Positions 54,306 through 63,409 of a DNA stretch of 64,000 nucleotides are shown one piece after another (position 1 is the stretch's first letter; each line of letters opens with the position of its first letter). Location of the stretch: positions 63,122 to 127,121 of the forward strand of contig NZ_LN876584.1 in NCBI RefSeq assembly GCF_001282725.1, read 5' to 3'. Position numbers and translations under genes: made by a program. Source of the DNA: Inediibacterium massiliense (GTDB taxonomy: Bacteria > Bacillota > Clostridia > Peptostreptococcales > Thermotaleaceae). The notes beneath the pieces were generated by a model. The model was not told where the DNA came from. It saw nothing but the letters and a program-made list of their open reading frames with translations, and did no database searches.

Positions 54306-55253
54306 TTATTCCATTCTTTTATAAATATATAATCCTAAAAAATATATACATATAGTTTGAAAAATCATATTTAGTATTGTTATTTTTATATCATGGACAA
54401 TTAAGCCGTATATATATTGCTGATAGGCATAATATGTCCCAATAATAATATGTTTTAAATATTCTCCTCCAAAATATAAGATATTGCTTTGAACAATCAA
54501 TATAATACTCATCATATAAGAAGTAAGGCTATCTTTTGTAACCGTTGAAATAAAATGAAATACTACAATTGCAGACATACATATCAGTCATCCAAAAATA
54601 ACTTTAAGGATTAAAAATTCCTTTATACTTCTTTCTATTGGAGCAAAACTATATCCCCTTAAAGATTGAATTTGCCCTGATAAATCTGAAAATCCCATTA
54701 AAAATCCACTTAATATATATGAAAATAATATATTTACAACAAAAATGATAGTAACTGCTAATGATAACCCCAAAAATTTAGAAAAATATAATTCTCCTCG
54801 ACTTGCCTTAGATGAAAATTGAAAAGCTGTAATATTTTTTGATTTTTCATAACATACACTATTACAGCAAAATAAAAGAATTAAAAATAAGAATTCCTCA
54901 TAATTAAAAATACTTTTACTCAACCCTTGAGAAAAATCTTTTTTAAGCGGGGATACTTTATGTGTTGTATAAAATTCTAAATAATGTTTTCTATTTTCAA
55001 TCTCTCTTTTTAACTCTTTTATATGATCTTTTAAATAATGATGAGAAGTAGGATCTGTTAAAAATTCTTTACTTGCTTCAATTTCTTTTACATATTCCTT
55101 TTTATATCCCTCATAAAAGAACTCATATTGAGAAAAATAACTATATTCATAAACAATATGAAATAAAGAAAGAAATAATATTCCTAAAAATGCTATCTTA
55201 AAACCTAATGATTTGATAATTTTATAAAATTCAGCTTGAAATAAAATCAACAT
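54306..55253 (-). pseudogene. ABC-2 type permease with an in-frame TGA
   Basis: One frame of 315 codons interrupted by a single TGA at 54588-54590. The sequence reads ...LILKVIFG, stop, LICMSAIVVFHF... with no frameshift. The second part also has its own ATG at 54578. The two parts together match the 339-residue permease at 50839-51858 in layout (N-terminal span, charged loop rich in Lys/Glu, then five spans). The simplest reading is a TGG (Trp) to TGA change within the fourth membrane region. It could be a pseudogene, a sequencing error or readthrough. The ATG at 55253 follows AAGGGG. Confidence 0.75.
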
Positions 55254-55254
55254 A

Positions 55255-56115
55255 TTATACCCCTTGATAATAATAAACATAAGCATCTTCTAAGTTAGGC
55301 TTGACAGATATTGCATTTACCTCTGGTTTTTCTCCCACTATCCTAATTATCATTTTTTCTTTTTTATTTATGCTACCACTTACCAAATATTTTTCTTTTA
55401 ATTTTTTTACTTCATTAAAATCCGTTAAAATTTCATATACCCTTCCATTTAATTCTTCTAATGCTTCCTGTGGTGTTATATATGTAATCAATTCTCCATT
55501 TTTCATAAACAATATATCTGAAGCAACTGCTTCTACATCAGAAATAATATGTGTAGATAAAATAATAATTTTTTCCTCACTTATTTCAATTAAAAAATCT
55601 CTAAATTTTATTCTTTCCTCTATATCTAATCCTACAGTAGGTTCATCTAATATAAGGATCTTAGGATCATTTAAAAAAGCTTGTGCAATCCCTAGTCTCT
55701 GTTTCATTCCACCTGAAAGATTTTTAAGTTTTTCTTTTTTCATATCCTCTAGTGAAACCATCTCTAATAATTCTTGTATTCTATCCTTTGATACATGTTC
55801 TTTTATTCCTTTTAAAGCTGCAAAATACTTTAAAAATTTTTCTACAGTAAGATGGGGGTATACCCCAAAATCTTGAGGTAAATACCCAATGATACTTCGA
55901 TAATCCTTTCCCATTTTGAATATATCTTTTCCATTTAAATAAACATTTCCACTTGTTGGATTCATAACTGTAGCTATTATCTTTAAAAGAGTTGTTTTTC
56001 CTGCACCGTTTGGGGCTAAAACTGCTGTAATGCCTTCTCTTAATGAAATAGACAAATCATTTAATGCAGTTTTTTTATCATATATTTTTGTTAAATTTTT
56101 TATTTCTAATTCCAA
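55255..56115 (-). CDS. ABC exporter ATPase (2)
   Basis: ATPase of 286 residues, paralogue of the one at 49934-50824. Walker A APNGAGKTT (the first residue is usually G), signature LSGGMKQRLGIAQ, Walker B ILILDEPTVGLD, H-loop STHIISD. The start is a TTG at 56115 after AAGGGG. Its stop codon is directly followed by the ATG of the broken permease, so loss of the permease would leave this ATPase without its partner. It is 14 bp downstream of the BceB-like gene. Confidence 0.92.
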   Translation of the reverse strand: MELEIKNLTKIYDKKTALNDLSISLREGITAVLAPNGAGKTTLLKIIATVMNPTSGNVYLNGKDIFKMGKDYRSIIGYLPQDFGVYPHLTVEKFLKYFAALKGIKEHVSKDRIQELLEMVSLEDMKKEKLKNLSGGMKQRLGIAQAFLNDPKILILDEPTVGLDIEERIKFRDFLIEISEEKIIILSTHIISDVEAVASDILFMKNGELITYITPQEALEELNGRVYEILTDFNEVKKLKEKYLVSGSINKKEKMIIRIVGEKPEVNAISVKPNLEDAYVYYYQGV

Positions 56116-56129
56116 TCAATCACTTCCCC

Positions 56130-58217
56130 TTATACATTTTCAAAGTTTGTACATTCTTTAATTGCTGCTTTTCTGACAAAAAAGAATATAAACACTTGAA
56201 TAGTCCACATAAACAATGTTATAAAACCTACTGCTTTTAATACTTCATTTGGAAAATAAACATCCATCACCTTTAACATTTCTCCTAATAAAAGAATTGT
56301 TAAAATACTTCCTAATAGAGTAGGAACAAAATATATAATAGCAGCTTGTTTTGTTACTACAAATCTGATATCCCTTAATTTATATCCTAAGAAAGTAAGA
56401 TTCTTATATAGAATTTTATCCTGCCACATTGTATTTAAAATTTTAATTCCTACCACCATTACAGCTGAAGAAAATGCAACGATTGATATAAATACCATCA
56501 ACAATAAATAAATTGCATAGTCTTGAATACTATTATAATAAGCATGATATCTAGTATATGGACTAAAGACCCACCTTTTATTTGCGTATAATTCACTTCC
56601 TTTATAATCCTTCATATCATAATGATCATATCCTCCATAACCATTTTCTAATACTCTATCAAATATAGGTGCATCCTTAAAATTACTACACCACTGATAA
56701 CCACTTTTTTTAGCAACTAACTCATATAAATCTTTACTGAATTTTTCTGTTTTTGTCCAATCATCTGCATTGAACATATATGTTTTTACTACAAATTCAT
56801 CCTTTTGATTTTCTCTTAAACGATTATAATCATTACTATCTAATACATTTACTTTTCCATTGTGGAATGAATCGTGATTTAATACTCCTCCTATATACAC
56901 CTTTCCATTATCTACAATAGTCATTTCTTCTCTAGTTGTAGAGTCTAATAATATTCTTTCTATATTTTTCTTATTTTTTTTATCTTTTCTTATGTAAGAA
57001 GGATCTACTGAAATAAGTGTAACAAAAGTTCCTGGTTCTAAATCAAAATCTTTTTTTCCTGTAATTTTTCTAACAAACTCTTCTGAAATAAAAGGATTTG
57101 AATTCCACTCATTATATTCTGCTATATTATAGCCTAACATAATCTCATTCATTTCTACCAAATCTTTTACTTTTATATCATGTTCCTTTGCTAAGCTTAA
57201 AATATCCTCAATCTTTAAATCTCCTTGCTGAAATCCAATAATTACAGCTACGTCAAAAGGATCTATTTTTTCATATTTATTTAATCCATCAATCATACCT
57301 ATGGCATTAAACCCTAATGCAAAAATAGATATACTCATCAAAATAGTACTTACAAATAATGCTAATGTATATTGCTTTCCCTTTTGCTTGATTAAATTAA
57401 AAAATACTATATTTTTATAATAATATTTCTTATTTATATTTTTGATAAAAGTTCCAATAGAAGTAATTTGAATAATAAATAGATATAATCCAATCAATGA
57501 TAACCCTAAGAAAATAATATGTATTTTCCCTAAGAATCCCTCACTTATTGAAAAAACTCTAAATAAAAATAATCCTACAGGAATCAAAATAAAACCTATT
57601 ACCCCTAATATATAATGATCTCCTTTTAAATCTTCCACTTCTTCTGTTGATTTTAGTATTTTTATAATATCTGCATTTTTTATATACCTTATTGTTTTAA
57701 TATGAATAATCATCATTGCAACCATAGAAAATATAAAAGCTATGATTAGCCCTAAAAATCCAATGCTATAATTTGTTTCAGCTGTTGATAAAAACATTGT
57801 TATAAAAGACCAACAAAAAAAACTTATTGGAATAGAAAAAAGTAGTCCAGCAAAGGTAGCTAATGGAACAATAAATCTTAACTCCTTCATCACCATCTTT
57901 TGAACATTCTTTCTTCTAATTCCTAAAGACATAAATACTCCTATTTCCTTGGATTTATGCTTTAGAAATAGTCCATGGGCATATATGATAAAAATTAAAC
58001 TTCCAATCATATTCAATCCATACGTTCCTAGTGAAATCATTTGGGTAGAACCGCCATCCATTAATATATCATCAACAGTAGGACTAAACTGAATAATCCC
58101 ATAAGCAGCAATCATAGACACTGCAAATATAATAGACCCTATCAGTATCAAATACTGTTTTATATTGTTTTTTACAAGTTTTTTTGTAATTTGATTAAGC
58201 CTCATATCCATCACCAT
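56130..58217 (-). CDS. FtsX/BceB-like ABC permease
   Basis: Membrane protein of about 695 residues with ten predicted spans: a FtsX-like unit at the N-terminus, a large outer domain of about 220 residues between spans 7 and 8 (~residues 310-540), and a second FtsX unit at the end. This is the architecture of BceB-type peptide-antibiotic resistance permeases, although the outer domain is not obviously conserved. It overlaps the ATPase gene upstream by 23 bp. Several in-frame ATGs (58217, 58211, 58205) are possible starts. No BceRS pair is adjacent; an ECF sigma factor lies downstream instead. Confidence 0.88.
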   Translation of the reverse strand: MVMDMRLNQITKKLVKNNIKQYLILIGSIIFAVSMIAAYGIIQFSPTVDDILMDGGSTQMISLGTYGLNMIGSLIFIIYAHGLFLKHKSKEIGVFMSLGIRRKNVQKMVMKELRFIVPLATFAGLLFSIPISFFCWSFITMFLSTAETNYSIGFLGLIIAFIFSMVAMMIIHIKTIRYIKNADIIKILKSTEEVEDLKGDHYILGVIGFILIPVGLFLFRVFSISEGFLGKIHIIFLGLSLIGLYLFIIQITSIGTFIKNINKKYYYKNIVFFNLIKQKGKQYTLALFVSTILMSISIFALGFNAIGMIDGLNKYEKIDPFDVAVIIGFQQGDLKIEDILSLAKEHDIKVKDLVEMNEIMLGYNIAEYNEWNSNPFISEEFVRKITGKKDFDLEPGTFVTLISVDPSYIRKDKKNKKNIERILLDSTTREEMTIVDNGKVYIGGVLNHDSFHNGKVNVLDSNDYNRLRENQKDEFVVKTYMFNADDWTKTEKFSKDLYELVAKKSGYQWCSNFKDAPIFDRVLENGYGGYDHYDMKDYKGSELYANKRWVFSPYTRYHAYYNSIQDYAIYLLLMVFISIVAFSSAVMVVGIKILNTMWQDKILYKNLTFLGYKLRDIRFVVTKQAAIIYFVPTLLGSILTILLLGEMLKVMDVYFPNEVLKAVGFITLFMWTIQVFIFFFVRKAAIKECTNFENV

Positions 58218-58947
58218 TAATCTCCTTCATAAAGGTCAATATTTCATTTAAAAATTCTCGTGGAGCCCCTTCTCTTACAAGCTCTTTTATGATTTGACCA
58301 TCCTTTAGAGCTACTACTCTGTCTGAATAAGATGCAGAAAAAGCATCATGAGTAACCATAAAAACTGTGGCCTCTAAATTTTTTTTTGCATCCATAAAGG
58401 CTTCAATCACAGCCGTACTTGATTTAGAATCTAAATTTCCTGTTGGTTCATCTGCTAAAAGAATATATGGTTTATTAGATAAAGCTCTTGCTATGGCAAC
58501 TCTTTGTTTTTGCCCTCCTGATATTTCACTTGGATACTTATCTTTTATTTCGTCTATTCCAAAAGAACTTAATAACTGTCTTGATTCTTGCTCCATTTTT
58601 CTCATATTCTTACCAGCAATAATTTGTGGTAAAAAAATATTTTCTAAGACTGTCAATCCATTCATTAACATAAAATCTTGAAATACAAATCCTAACTTAC
58701 TTTGTCTTATATCAGAAAGTTTTCTTTCATTTATATTTAAAATATTTTCCCCATCTAATAAAATTTCTCCTGAATCTCCCTTTATAAATCCTGATATACA
58801 ATTAAGAAGTGTAGTTTTGCCACTTCCTGATGGTCCCATTACAGAAACAAATTCTCCCTTATGGATTCTTAATGATATACCATTTAAAGCTACATATCTT
58901 CCATGTTTTGATGTGTATACTTTTGTTAGATTATTAATTTTTAACAT
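58195..58947 (-). CDS. BceA/LolD-type ABC ATPase
   Basis: ATPase of 250 residues of the MacB/LolD class. Walker A GPSGSGKTT, signature ISGGQKQRVAIARAL, Walker B ILLADEPTGNLD and H-loop VTHDAFSASYSDR. The N-terminal LTKVYTSKHGRYVALNGIS is typical. It pairs with the FtsX-like permease, whose start it overlaps. First gene of a probable operon running to 52933. GGAGGA precedes the ATG at 58947. Confidence 0.94.
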   Translation of the reverse strand: MLKINNLTKVYTSKHGRYVALNGISLRIHKGEFVSVMGPSGSGKTTLLNCISGFIKGDSGEILLDGENILNINERKLSDIRQSKLGFVFQDFMLMNGLTVLENIFLPQIIAGKNMRKMEQESRQLLSSFGIDEIKDKYPSEISGGQKQRVAIARALSNKPYILLADEPTGNLDSKSSTAVIEAFMDAKKNLEATVFMVTHDAFSASYSDRVVALKDGQIIKELVREGAPREFLNEILTFMKEINGDGYEA

Positions 58948-59077
58948 AAAAAAATCCTCCTCCTATTTTCATCATCTACTATCTATTACGGAACAAGATA
59001 GCTGAAAAGTTTTAAAGGATAAGGAATTTTTTTGTAAACCTATAAACACTGGGTCATTATTTTTTATTTATATACTG

Positions 59078-59722
59078 TTACTCATTAAAATCTTCGTCTA
59101 CATAAAACTGTAAAGGCTTAATCTTCCAAATTCCAGAAAACATGATAGCTGGAAAACTCACCATAGCCGTATTATAATAAGTTACATACTCATTATAAGA
59201 AAGCTTTGAATTTAAAATAGTATTTTGTGATTCTTCCAATTGAACTAATATATGAGAAATATGTTTATCTGATTTTAAATCTGGATATTTTTCTACCGTT
59301 ACCTTCAAGTCTGTTAAAGCTCCTATCCCTTCTATATTTCCACTGGTCTTTCTATCTCCTTCTCTAGAAAATGCCACAGACTTTTGAATATCACTCTCAT
59401 GAGATAAAAACTTTGATATAATTTCTTCTGCTTTAGCAATCAATTGACTTTCACGCTTTTTATATATACTAATATTACTGTATAAAGCAGTTGTTGTTAA
59501 TTCTAATTTCTTTAAGTAATTAAACTCACTCCCAACTGTATAAATAATCATAGTAATCAATGAAAGTATCAGAGAAATCATCACATAAATATCTGGAATT
59601 TCGTCTCCTTCTGTAACCATGCCCAAAATAAAAAAGTAAAAAAACCACCCTAAAATAAGTCCTCCAATAAATGACCATAATTTCTTTGTATACGTTCTCT
59701 CTTTAATTTTCTTTGCACTCAT
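59078..59722 (-). CDS. LemA-family membrane protein
   Basis: Protein of 214 residues. Two hydrophobic spans at the N-terminus (~16-36 and ~45-63), then a four-helix LemA domain with the family signature LSYNEYVTYYNTAMVSFPA near residue 180. LemA proteins usually have one span; two here is somewhat unusual. Function is unclear in general. AAAGGAGG precedes the ATG. A decayed copy of its 3' end lies at 62820-62903, on the far side of the MarR-MATE-methyltransferase cassette. Confidence 0.85.
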   Translation of the reverse strand: MSAKKIKERTYTKKLWSFIGGLILGWFFYFFILGMVTEGDEIPDIYVMISLILSLITMIIYTVGSEFNYLKKLELTTTALYSNISIYKKRESQLIAKAEEIISKFLSHESDIQKSVAFSREGDRKTSGNIEGIGALTDLKVTVEKYPDLKSDKHISHILVQLEESQNTILNSKLSYNEYVTYYNTAMVSFPAIMFSGIWKIKPLQFYVDEDFNE

Positions 59723-59895
59723 GTATGTCTCCTCCTTTTGTCATGATAATGGTATCGGCATCCTCTTAGTATTTTTTTATCCATTGAATAAATATTTCTC
59801 CATTGTTTATAGTTCAGATTTATATTCGTTCCTACAACTAAAAAAAATCAAGCTAGGGCATTTATCTCCCTAAGGTTCTAGGTTCTAAACTTCCT

Positions 59896-60020
59896 AAACT
59901 TCTAGGGACGGTTATCATTTTTTCACTGTTATTCTAAAAATATTTAAAATAAACTTCTAGGGACGGTTATCATTTTTTCACTGTTATTCTAAAAATATTT
60001 AAAATAAAAAAATAACTCCT
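59896..60020 (+). repeat. Tandem 55-bp REP-like duplication
   Basis: Two exact-looking 55-bp units beginning at 59896 and 59951, each with GGGACGGTTAT, TTTTTTCACTGTTATTCT and an AT-rich tail, followed by the left arm AATAACTCCT of the usual hairpin. The rest of the 59723-60086 gap is AT-rich, with no gene seen before the marR promoter. Confidence 0.75.
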
Positions 60021-60051
60021 TATCGTACTAAAATTAGTATCGGAATACTCC

Positions 60052-60086
60052 TTGACAAAAGTGTATAGGATCTATATACTTATAGC
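60052..60086 (+). promoter_or_regulatory. marR promoter with overlapping operator O1
   Basis: TTGACA (60052-60057), a 17-bp spacer and TATACT (60075-60080) form a near-consensus promoter. The palindrome AGTGTATAG...TATATACT (60060-60080) covers the spacer and -10, so a repressor bound here would block RNA polymerase. The -10 ends 6 bp before the marR ATG, so the transcript should start at or next to the ATG. Confidence 0.75.
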
Positions 60087-60563
60087 ATGATGATTAAGAA
60101 TAGTAAAAATAAAACAAAACTTAGCTACACGCTTTTGCGCGTATTCTGGAAAATTTTTGAAATTGACAAAAAAACACGTTGCTATGGGACGGATGAACAG
60201 CTCTTTGAAGCAGAAATTCATATGATTAAATCTATCAAAGAAAATGAGGGAATTCATGTAACCGGGCTTGCCAAATTATTAGGGGTGACAAAAGGCGCGG
60301 TATCCCAAATTATTATGAAGCTTGAAAAGAAGGGTATGGTTGTCAAAGACACCGATCCCCTCAACCTGTCGAGATTAGTTTTAAAACTGACTCCAAAAGG
60401 AGCAATAGCATATATAAACCACGAAAAGATTCATCATCAATTTGATGACCTTGTTCATGAATCTTTGCAAGGTGCTTCTGCGGACAATATAGCTTTCCTT
60501 AAGGATTTTCTAAATTCACTTGAAAGGAGAATAGACAATTTTGAAAACAGTAATAAAGAGTAA
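60087..60563 (+). CDS. MarR-family repressor
   Basis: Winged-helix regulator of 158 residues: IHMIKSIKENEGIHVTGLAKLLGVTKGAVSQII (~residues 48-80) is the recognition region and KGMVVKDTDPLNLSRLVLKLTPKG the wing. It has no ribosome site; the promoter predicts a leaderless message starting at the ATG 60087 (or the next ATG at 60090). Three near-identical palindromes (O1-O3) before marR and the MATE gene suggest it represses both. Base composition and codon use (GCGCGTATTC, ACCGGGCTT) are less AT-rich than the neighbours, pointing to transfer. Confidence 0.9.
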   Translation: MMIKNSKNKTKLSYTLLRVFWKIFEIDKKTRCYGTDEQLFEAEIHMIKSIKENEGIHVTGLAKLLGVTKGAVSQIIMKLEKKGMVVKDTDPLNLSRLVLKLTPKGAIAYINHEKIHHQFDDLVHESLQGASADNIAFLKDFLNSLERRIDNFENSNKE

Positions 60564-60580
60564 TGTTTTTTCTTACCCAT

Positions 60581-60663
60581 AGTGTATAGTCTATATACAC
60601 TTATCTATATTCTTTATATATAAATGCGTTTATTTTTTAGCAAAAGTGTATAGTAACTATACT
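60581..60663 (+). promoter_or_regulatory. Operators O2 and O3 before the MATE gene
   Basis: O2 (60581-60601) reads AGTGTATAG, three bases, then TATACACT-type symmetry; O3 (60645-60663) reads AGTGTATAGTAACTATACT. Both match O1 in the marR promoter. O3 includes a TATACT -10-like box 30 bp before the MATE ATG, but its -35 is poor. Confidence 0.7.
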
Positions 60664-60692
60664 GATTAAAACTATGAAAGGAATTGATTTCA

Positions 60693-62069
60693 ATGAATAT
60701 GAATGTTCAAAAACTTCAAATGATGCGGGATGAAAAAATCCCGAAGATACTTATTAAGCTAGGTATACCTACAATGATAGGCATGATAGTTTCTGCACTT
60801 TACATCGTAGTAGATGCATACTTTGTAGGTGGGCTTGGAACCAGCCAGATGGGTGCCGTGTCTATCGTATTCCCCATTGTTCAGGTTATCGTCGGGCTTG
60901 GAATGACCTTTGGAAGCGGGGCTGCATCCTATATTTCCCGTTTGCTCGGTGAAGGGAATGATGAGAAGGCAAACCGGACAGCATCAACAGCGCTATTTTC
61001 TAGCCTGTTCGTCGGAGTGGTGTCCATTATCATTTCACTATGCTTCCTTGATAAAATATTAATTACATTGGGCGCCACAGCCACAATCCTTCCCTATGCA
61101 AGAGAATACGCCCTTATTTATGTGTCAGGCTCCATTCTGAATATAATGAATGTAACCATGAACAATATGATCACGGCAGAAGGCCGTACACAGCTGACGA
61201 TGATATCTATGCTAATCGGAGGCATCTTAAATGTGATATTAGACCCAATTTTCATATACCCTTTAGGCTTTGGTATTCGGGGAGCCGCTATTGCAACAGT
61301 CATTTCTCAAATGGCAACCACCTACCTTTACTTATGGTTTATTCTTGGCAAAAAAGGTTATCTCCGTTTTTCCATCCGGCTTTTTACTTTTGATGGGACA
61401 ATTTTGGGTGAGATATTCAAGGTTGGAATACCTATCCTTGTGTTTCAGATTTTAGCCAGCGCGGCAATGGGTCTTTCCAATACGGCAGCTAGCGTGTACG
61501 GGGATTCAGCAGTCGCAGCTATTGGCGTAGTGACTAGAATTATGACGCTTGGAACCTATGTGGTTTTTGGTTATATGAAAGGGTTTCAGCCGATAGCCGG
61601 TTACAATTATGGAGCAAAAAGATATGACCGTCTGAGTGAAGCCACAAAAGTATCTCTAAAATGGTCTACGATATTCTGTACCATCGTAGCGCTTTTCATG
61701 GTTATATTTCCTACTTCCATCATATCGCTTTTTTCAGAGAATGACGTAGAATTGATTGATATTGGCACTAAGGCTCTGCGTGCAAACGGAATTATTTTCC
61801 CCTTCTATGGATTTCAAATGGTTTATATGGCACTATTTCTTGCTATGGGGAAAGGAAAGGAAGGCGGACTTCTCAGCATCGGTCGCCAGGGATTATTTTT
61901 CATTCCCGTCATTTTGATTTTCCCTCGGTTGTTCCACCTTGAAGGTGTCATCTGGACGCAGCCAGTAGCGGACTTGCTAACAGTTGTCTTGACTGCAGTT
62001 TTTGCACTTCAATTACACAAAAAATTAAAGCTGATAAAGCAAGGAGGACACACAAATGAAACTAACTGA
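60693..62069 (+). CDS. MATE-family efflux pump (MepA-like)
   Basis: Membrane pump of 458 residues with 12 predicted spans, exporting cationic drugs in exchange for sodium or protons. Family blocks are ILIKLGIPTMIGMIVSALYIVVDAYFVG, GSGAASYISRLLG, LIGGILNVILDPIFI and GFQPIAGYNYGA. The ATG at 60693 follows AAAGGA by 10 bp. Genes for MarR upstream and a methyltransferase downstream (overlapping by 14 bp) make a self-contained cassette. GC content is visibly higher than flanking genes. Confidence 0.93.
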   Translation: MNMNVQKLQMMRDEKIPKILIKLGIPTMIGMIVSALYIVVDAYFVGGLGTSQMGAVSIVFPIVQVIVGLGMTFGSGAASYISRLLGEGNDEKANRTASTALFSSLFVGVVSIIISLCFLDKILITLGATATILPYAREYALIYVSGSILNIMNVTMNNMITAEGRTQLTMISMLIGGILNVILDPIFIYPLGFGIRGAAIATVISQMATTYLYLWFILGKKGYLRFSIRLFTFDGTILGEIFKVGIPILVFQILASAAMGLSNTAASVYGDSAVAAIGVVTRIMTLGTYVVFGYMKGFQPIAGYNYGAKRYDRLSEATKVSLKWSTIFCTIVALFMVIFPTSIISLFSENDVELIDIGTKALRANGIIFPFYGFQMVYMALFLAMGKGKEGGLLSIGRQGLFFIPVILIFPRLFHLEGVIWTQPVADLLTVVLTAVFALQLHKKLKLIKQGGHTNETN

Positions 62070-62640
62070 TATCTGGGGATTCATGCTTAATAAAAGAGCA
62101 AAATCAGGTTCTCAGCGAGTACTTGAAAGTCTACAAATCAAAGATGGTGACATGATAGCCGACATTGGATCGGGAGGCGGATATTTTACCTTTGAATTTG
62201 CAAAAATGGTGGGGAAAAATGGAAAAGTTTTCGCCGTTGACACAAACACTGCCTTATTGAGATATATTAACAATAAGCTCAAAATACAGAAAATCCAAAA
62301 TGTCGTAACAATAATAGCAAAGGAGACAGGCTTTGTATTACCAGATGGAACTTGCAATCTCATATTCGTAAGAAATGTATTTCATCACATAAATAATGCC
62401 GAAGTTTATTTTAGGAACATTCAAAAGAATCTAAATCCAAATGGAAAAATAGCTATTATTGAATGGCTTCCAAATACAAAGAGGGGCTATCCCATACGCA
62501 CTGATCACAGTACATCAGAAATTGAGATACGTAAAGTTATGAAGGTAGCAGGATTTCAGCAAATTAGATCATTCGATTTTTTAGACAATCAATCTTTCAA
62601 TATATTTAAATTAAACTCAACATCGTCAAATAGTTTTTAA
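62056..62640 (+). CDS. SAM-dependent methyltransferase
   Basis: Class I methyltransferase of 194 residues: motif I ADIGSGGGYFTFEFAK (~residues 34-49), acidic loop VFAVDTNTAL, motif IV-like NLIFVRNVFHHI and post-motif NPNGKIAIIEW. Its start lies within the MATE gene; AAGGAGG is in the last MATE codons, so translation is coupled. Substrate unknown; ubiquinone/menaquinone-type or small-molecule methyltransferases look similar. A hairpin at 62722-62755 (AATAACTTCT / AGAAGTTATT) probably ends transcription. Confidence 0.87.
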   Translation: MKLTDIWGFMLNKRAKSGSQRVLESLQIKDGDMIADIGSGGGYFTFEFAKMVGKNGKVFAVDTNTALLRYINNKLKIQKIQNVVTIIAKETGFVLPDGTCNLIFVRNVFHHINNAEVYFRNIQKNLNPNGKIAIIEWLPNTKRGYPIRTDHSTSEIEIRKVMKVAGFQQIRSFDFLDNQSFNIFKLNSTSSNSF

Positions 62641-63409
62641 TCTACCTTATGTATTATTACTACAAGGCTATATATTATTACAAGAAACCGTTATTAATTC
62701 TTTATTGTTTTCTTGTAATAAAAAATAACTTCTTATTAAAAATAGAAGTTATTTTTTATTTGAGCTTTTAATTATTTTTATTTGCTTTTTTCATTGTTTA
62801 TATAGCTTTATAACTATTCCTAAATTTCAACATTAAAATCTTCGTCTACATAAAACTGTACAGGCTTTAACTTCCACATTCCAACAAACATAATCGCTGA
62901 AATCTAAGACTCCATTCCCCAAAGTTCACAGCCTTGCACGTTAAACGGGAATAACAAGTCCCAACCAGCCAAAACGTATATACTTTTGAAATGGAATAAT
63001 AGTCTAAATACGGGTATAGAAAAATCTTCCCTGGTACAGTTACATTAATATCCTTCATAAAATATATACCCATTTCGACTATTGTTCGGACTTTCTAATT
63101 TGAAAAATGAATAATCCTTCTAACTCCATATTACAAAGGACGGTTATTGTTTTTTTACTATTGTTTTTGACCTACAAATGAATTAACCCCTAACCTGAAT
63201 TCAGAAACAATTAAAATTGCTTAACCGTCCCTAATTTCCCTAATTTCCTAATTTCCAATAAAACATTAGATCGTAGTTTGTTCACATGTTATAATATAAA
63301 TATTTTCTAAATCACTCTCTCATCCATACTCATCTACCGATTACTACATATATAGAAAAGATTTTAACAAAAATAAATAATATAATTATCATTTTAAGGA
63401 GGAAAAAAT
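62641..63409. other. Repeat-rich gap with no intact gene
   Basis: Holds the terminator-like hairpin at 62722-62755, a LemA remnant (62820-62903), about 200 bp of less AT-rich sequence of unknown origin (62904-63110), two REP motifs facing each other (63138-63147 GGACGGTTAT; 63221-63231 TTAACCGTCCC), and AT-rich sequence with the MCP promoter. A 68-codon minus-strand frame at 62867-63073 has no support. Confidence 0.6.
62820..62903 (-). pseudogene. Remnant of a lemA gene (3' end)
   Basis: On the minus strand this encodes SAIMFVGMWKLKPVQFYVDEDF before a stop, nearly the same as the end of the intact LemA protein (PAIMFSGIWKIKPLQFYVDEDF). Upstream the similarity ends abruptly in unrelated sequence, so only about 27 codons remain. 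Confidence 0.85.

Noticed and set aside
59078-59722. lemA as part of the BceAB operon
   Set aside because: Same strand, but a 130-bp AT-rich gap separates them and the ATPase gene has its own ribosome site; no firm evidence of co-transcription.
62867-63073. 68-codon minus-strand reading frame
   Set aside because: It overlaps the lemA remnant, lacks a ribosome site and recognisable composition of a coding gene.
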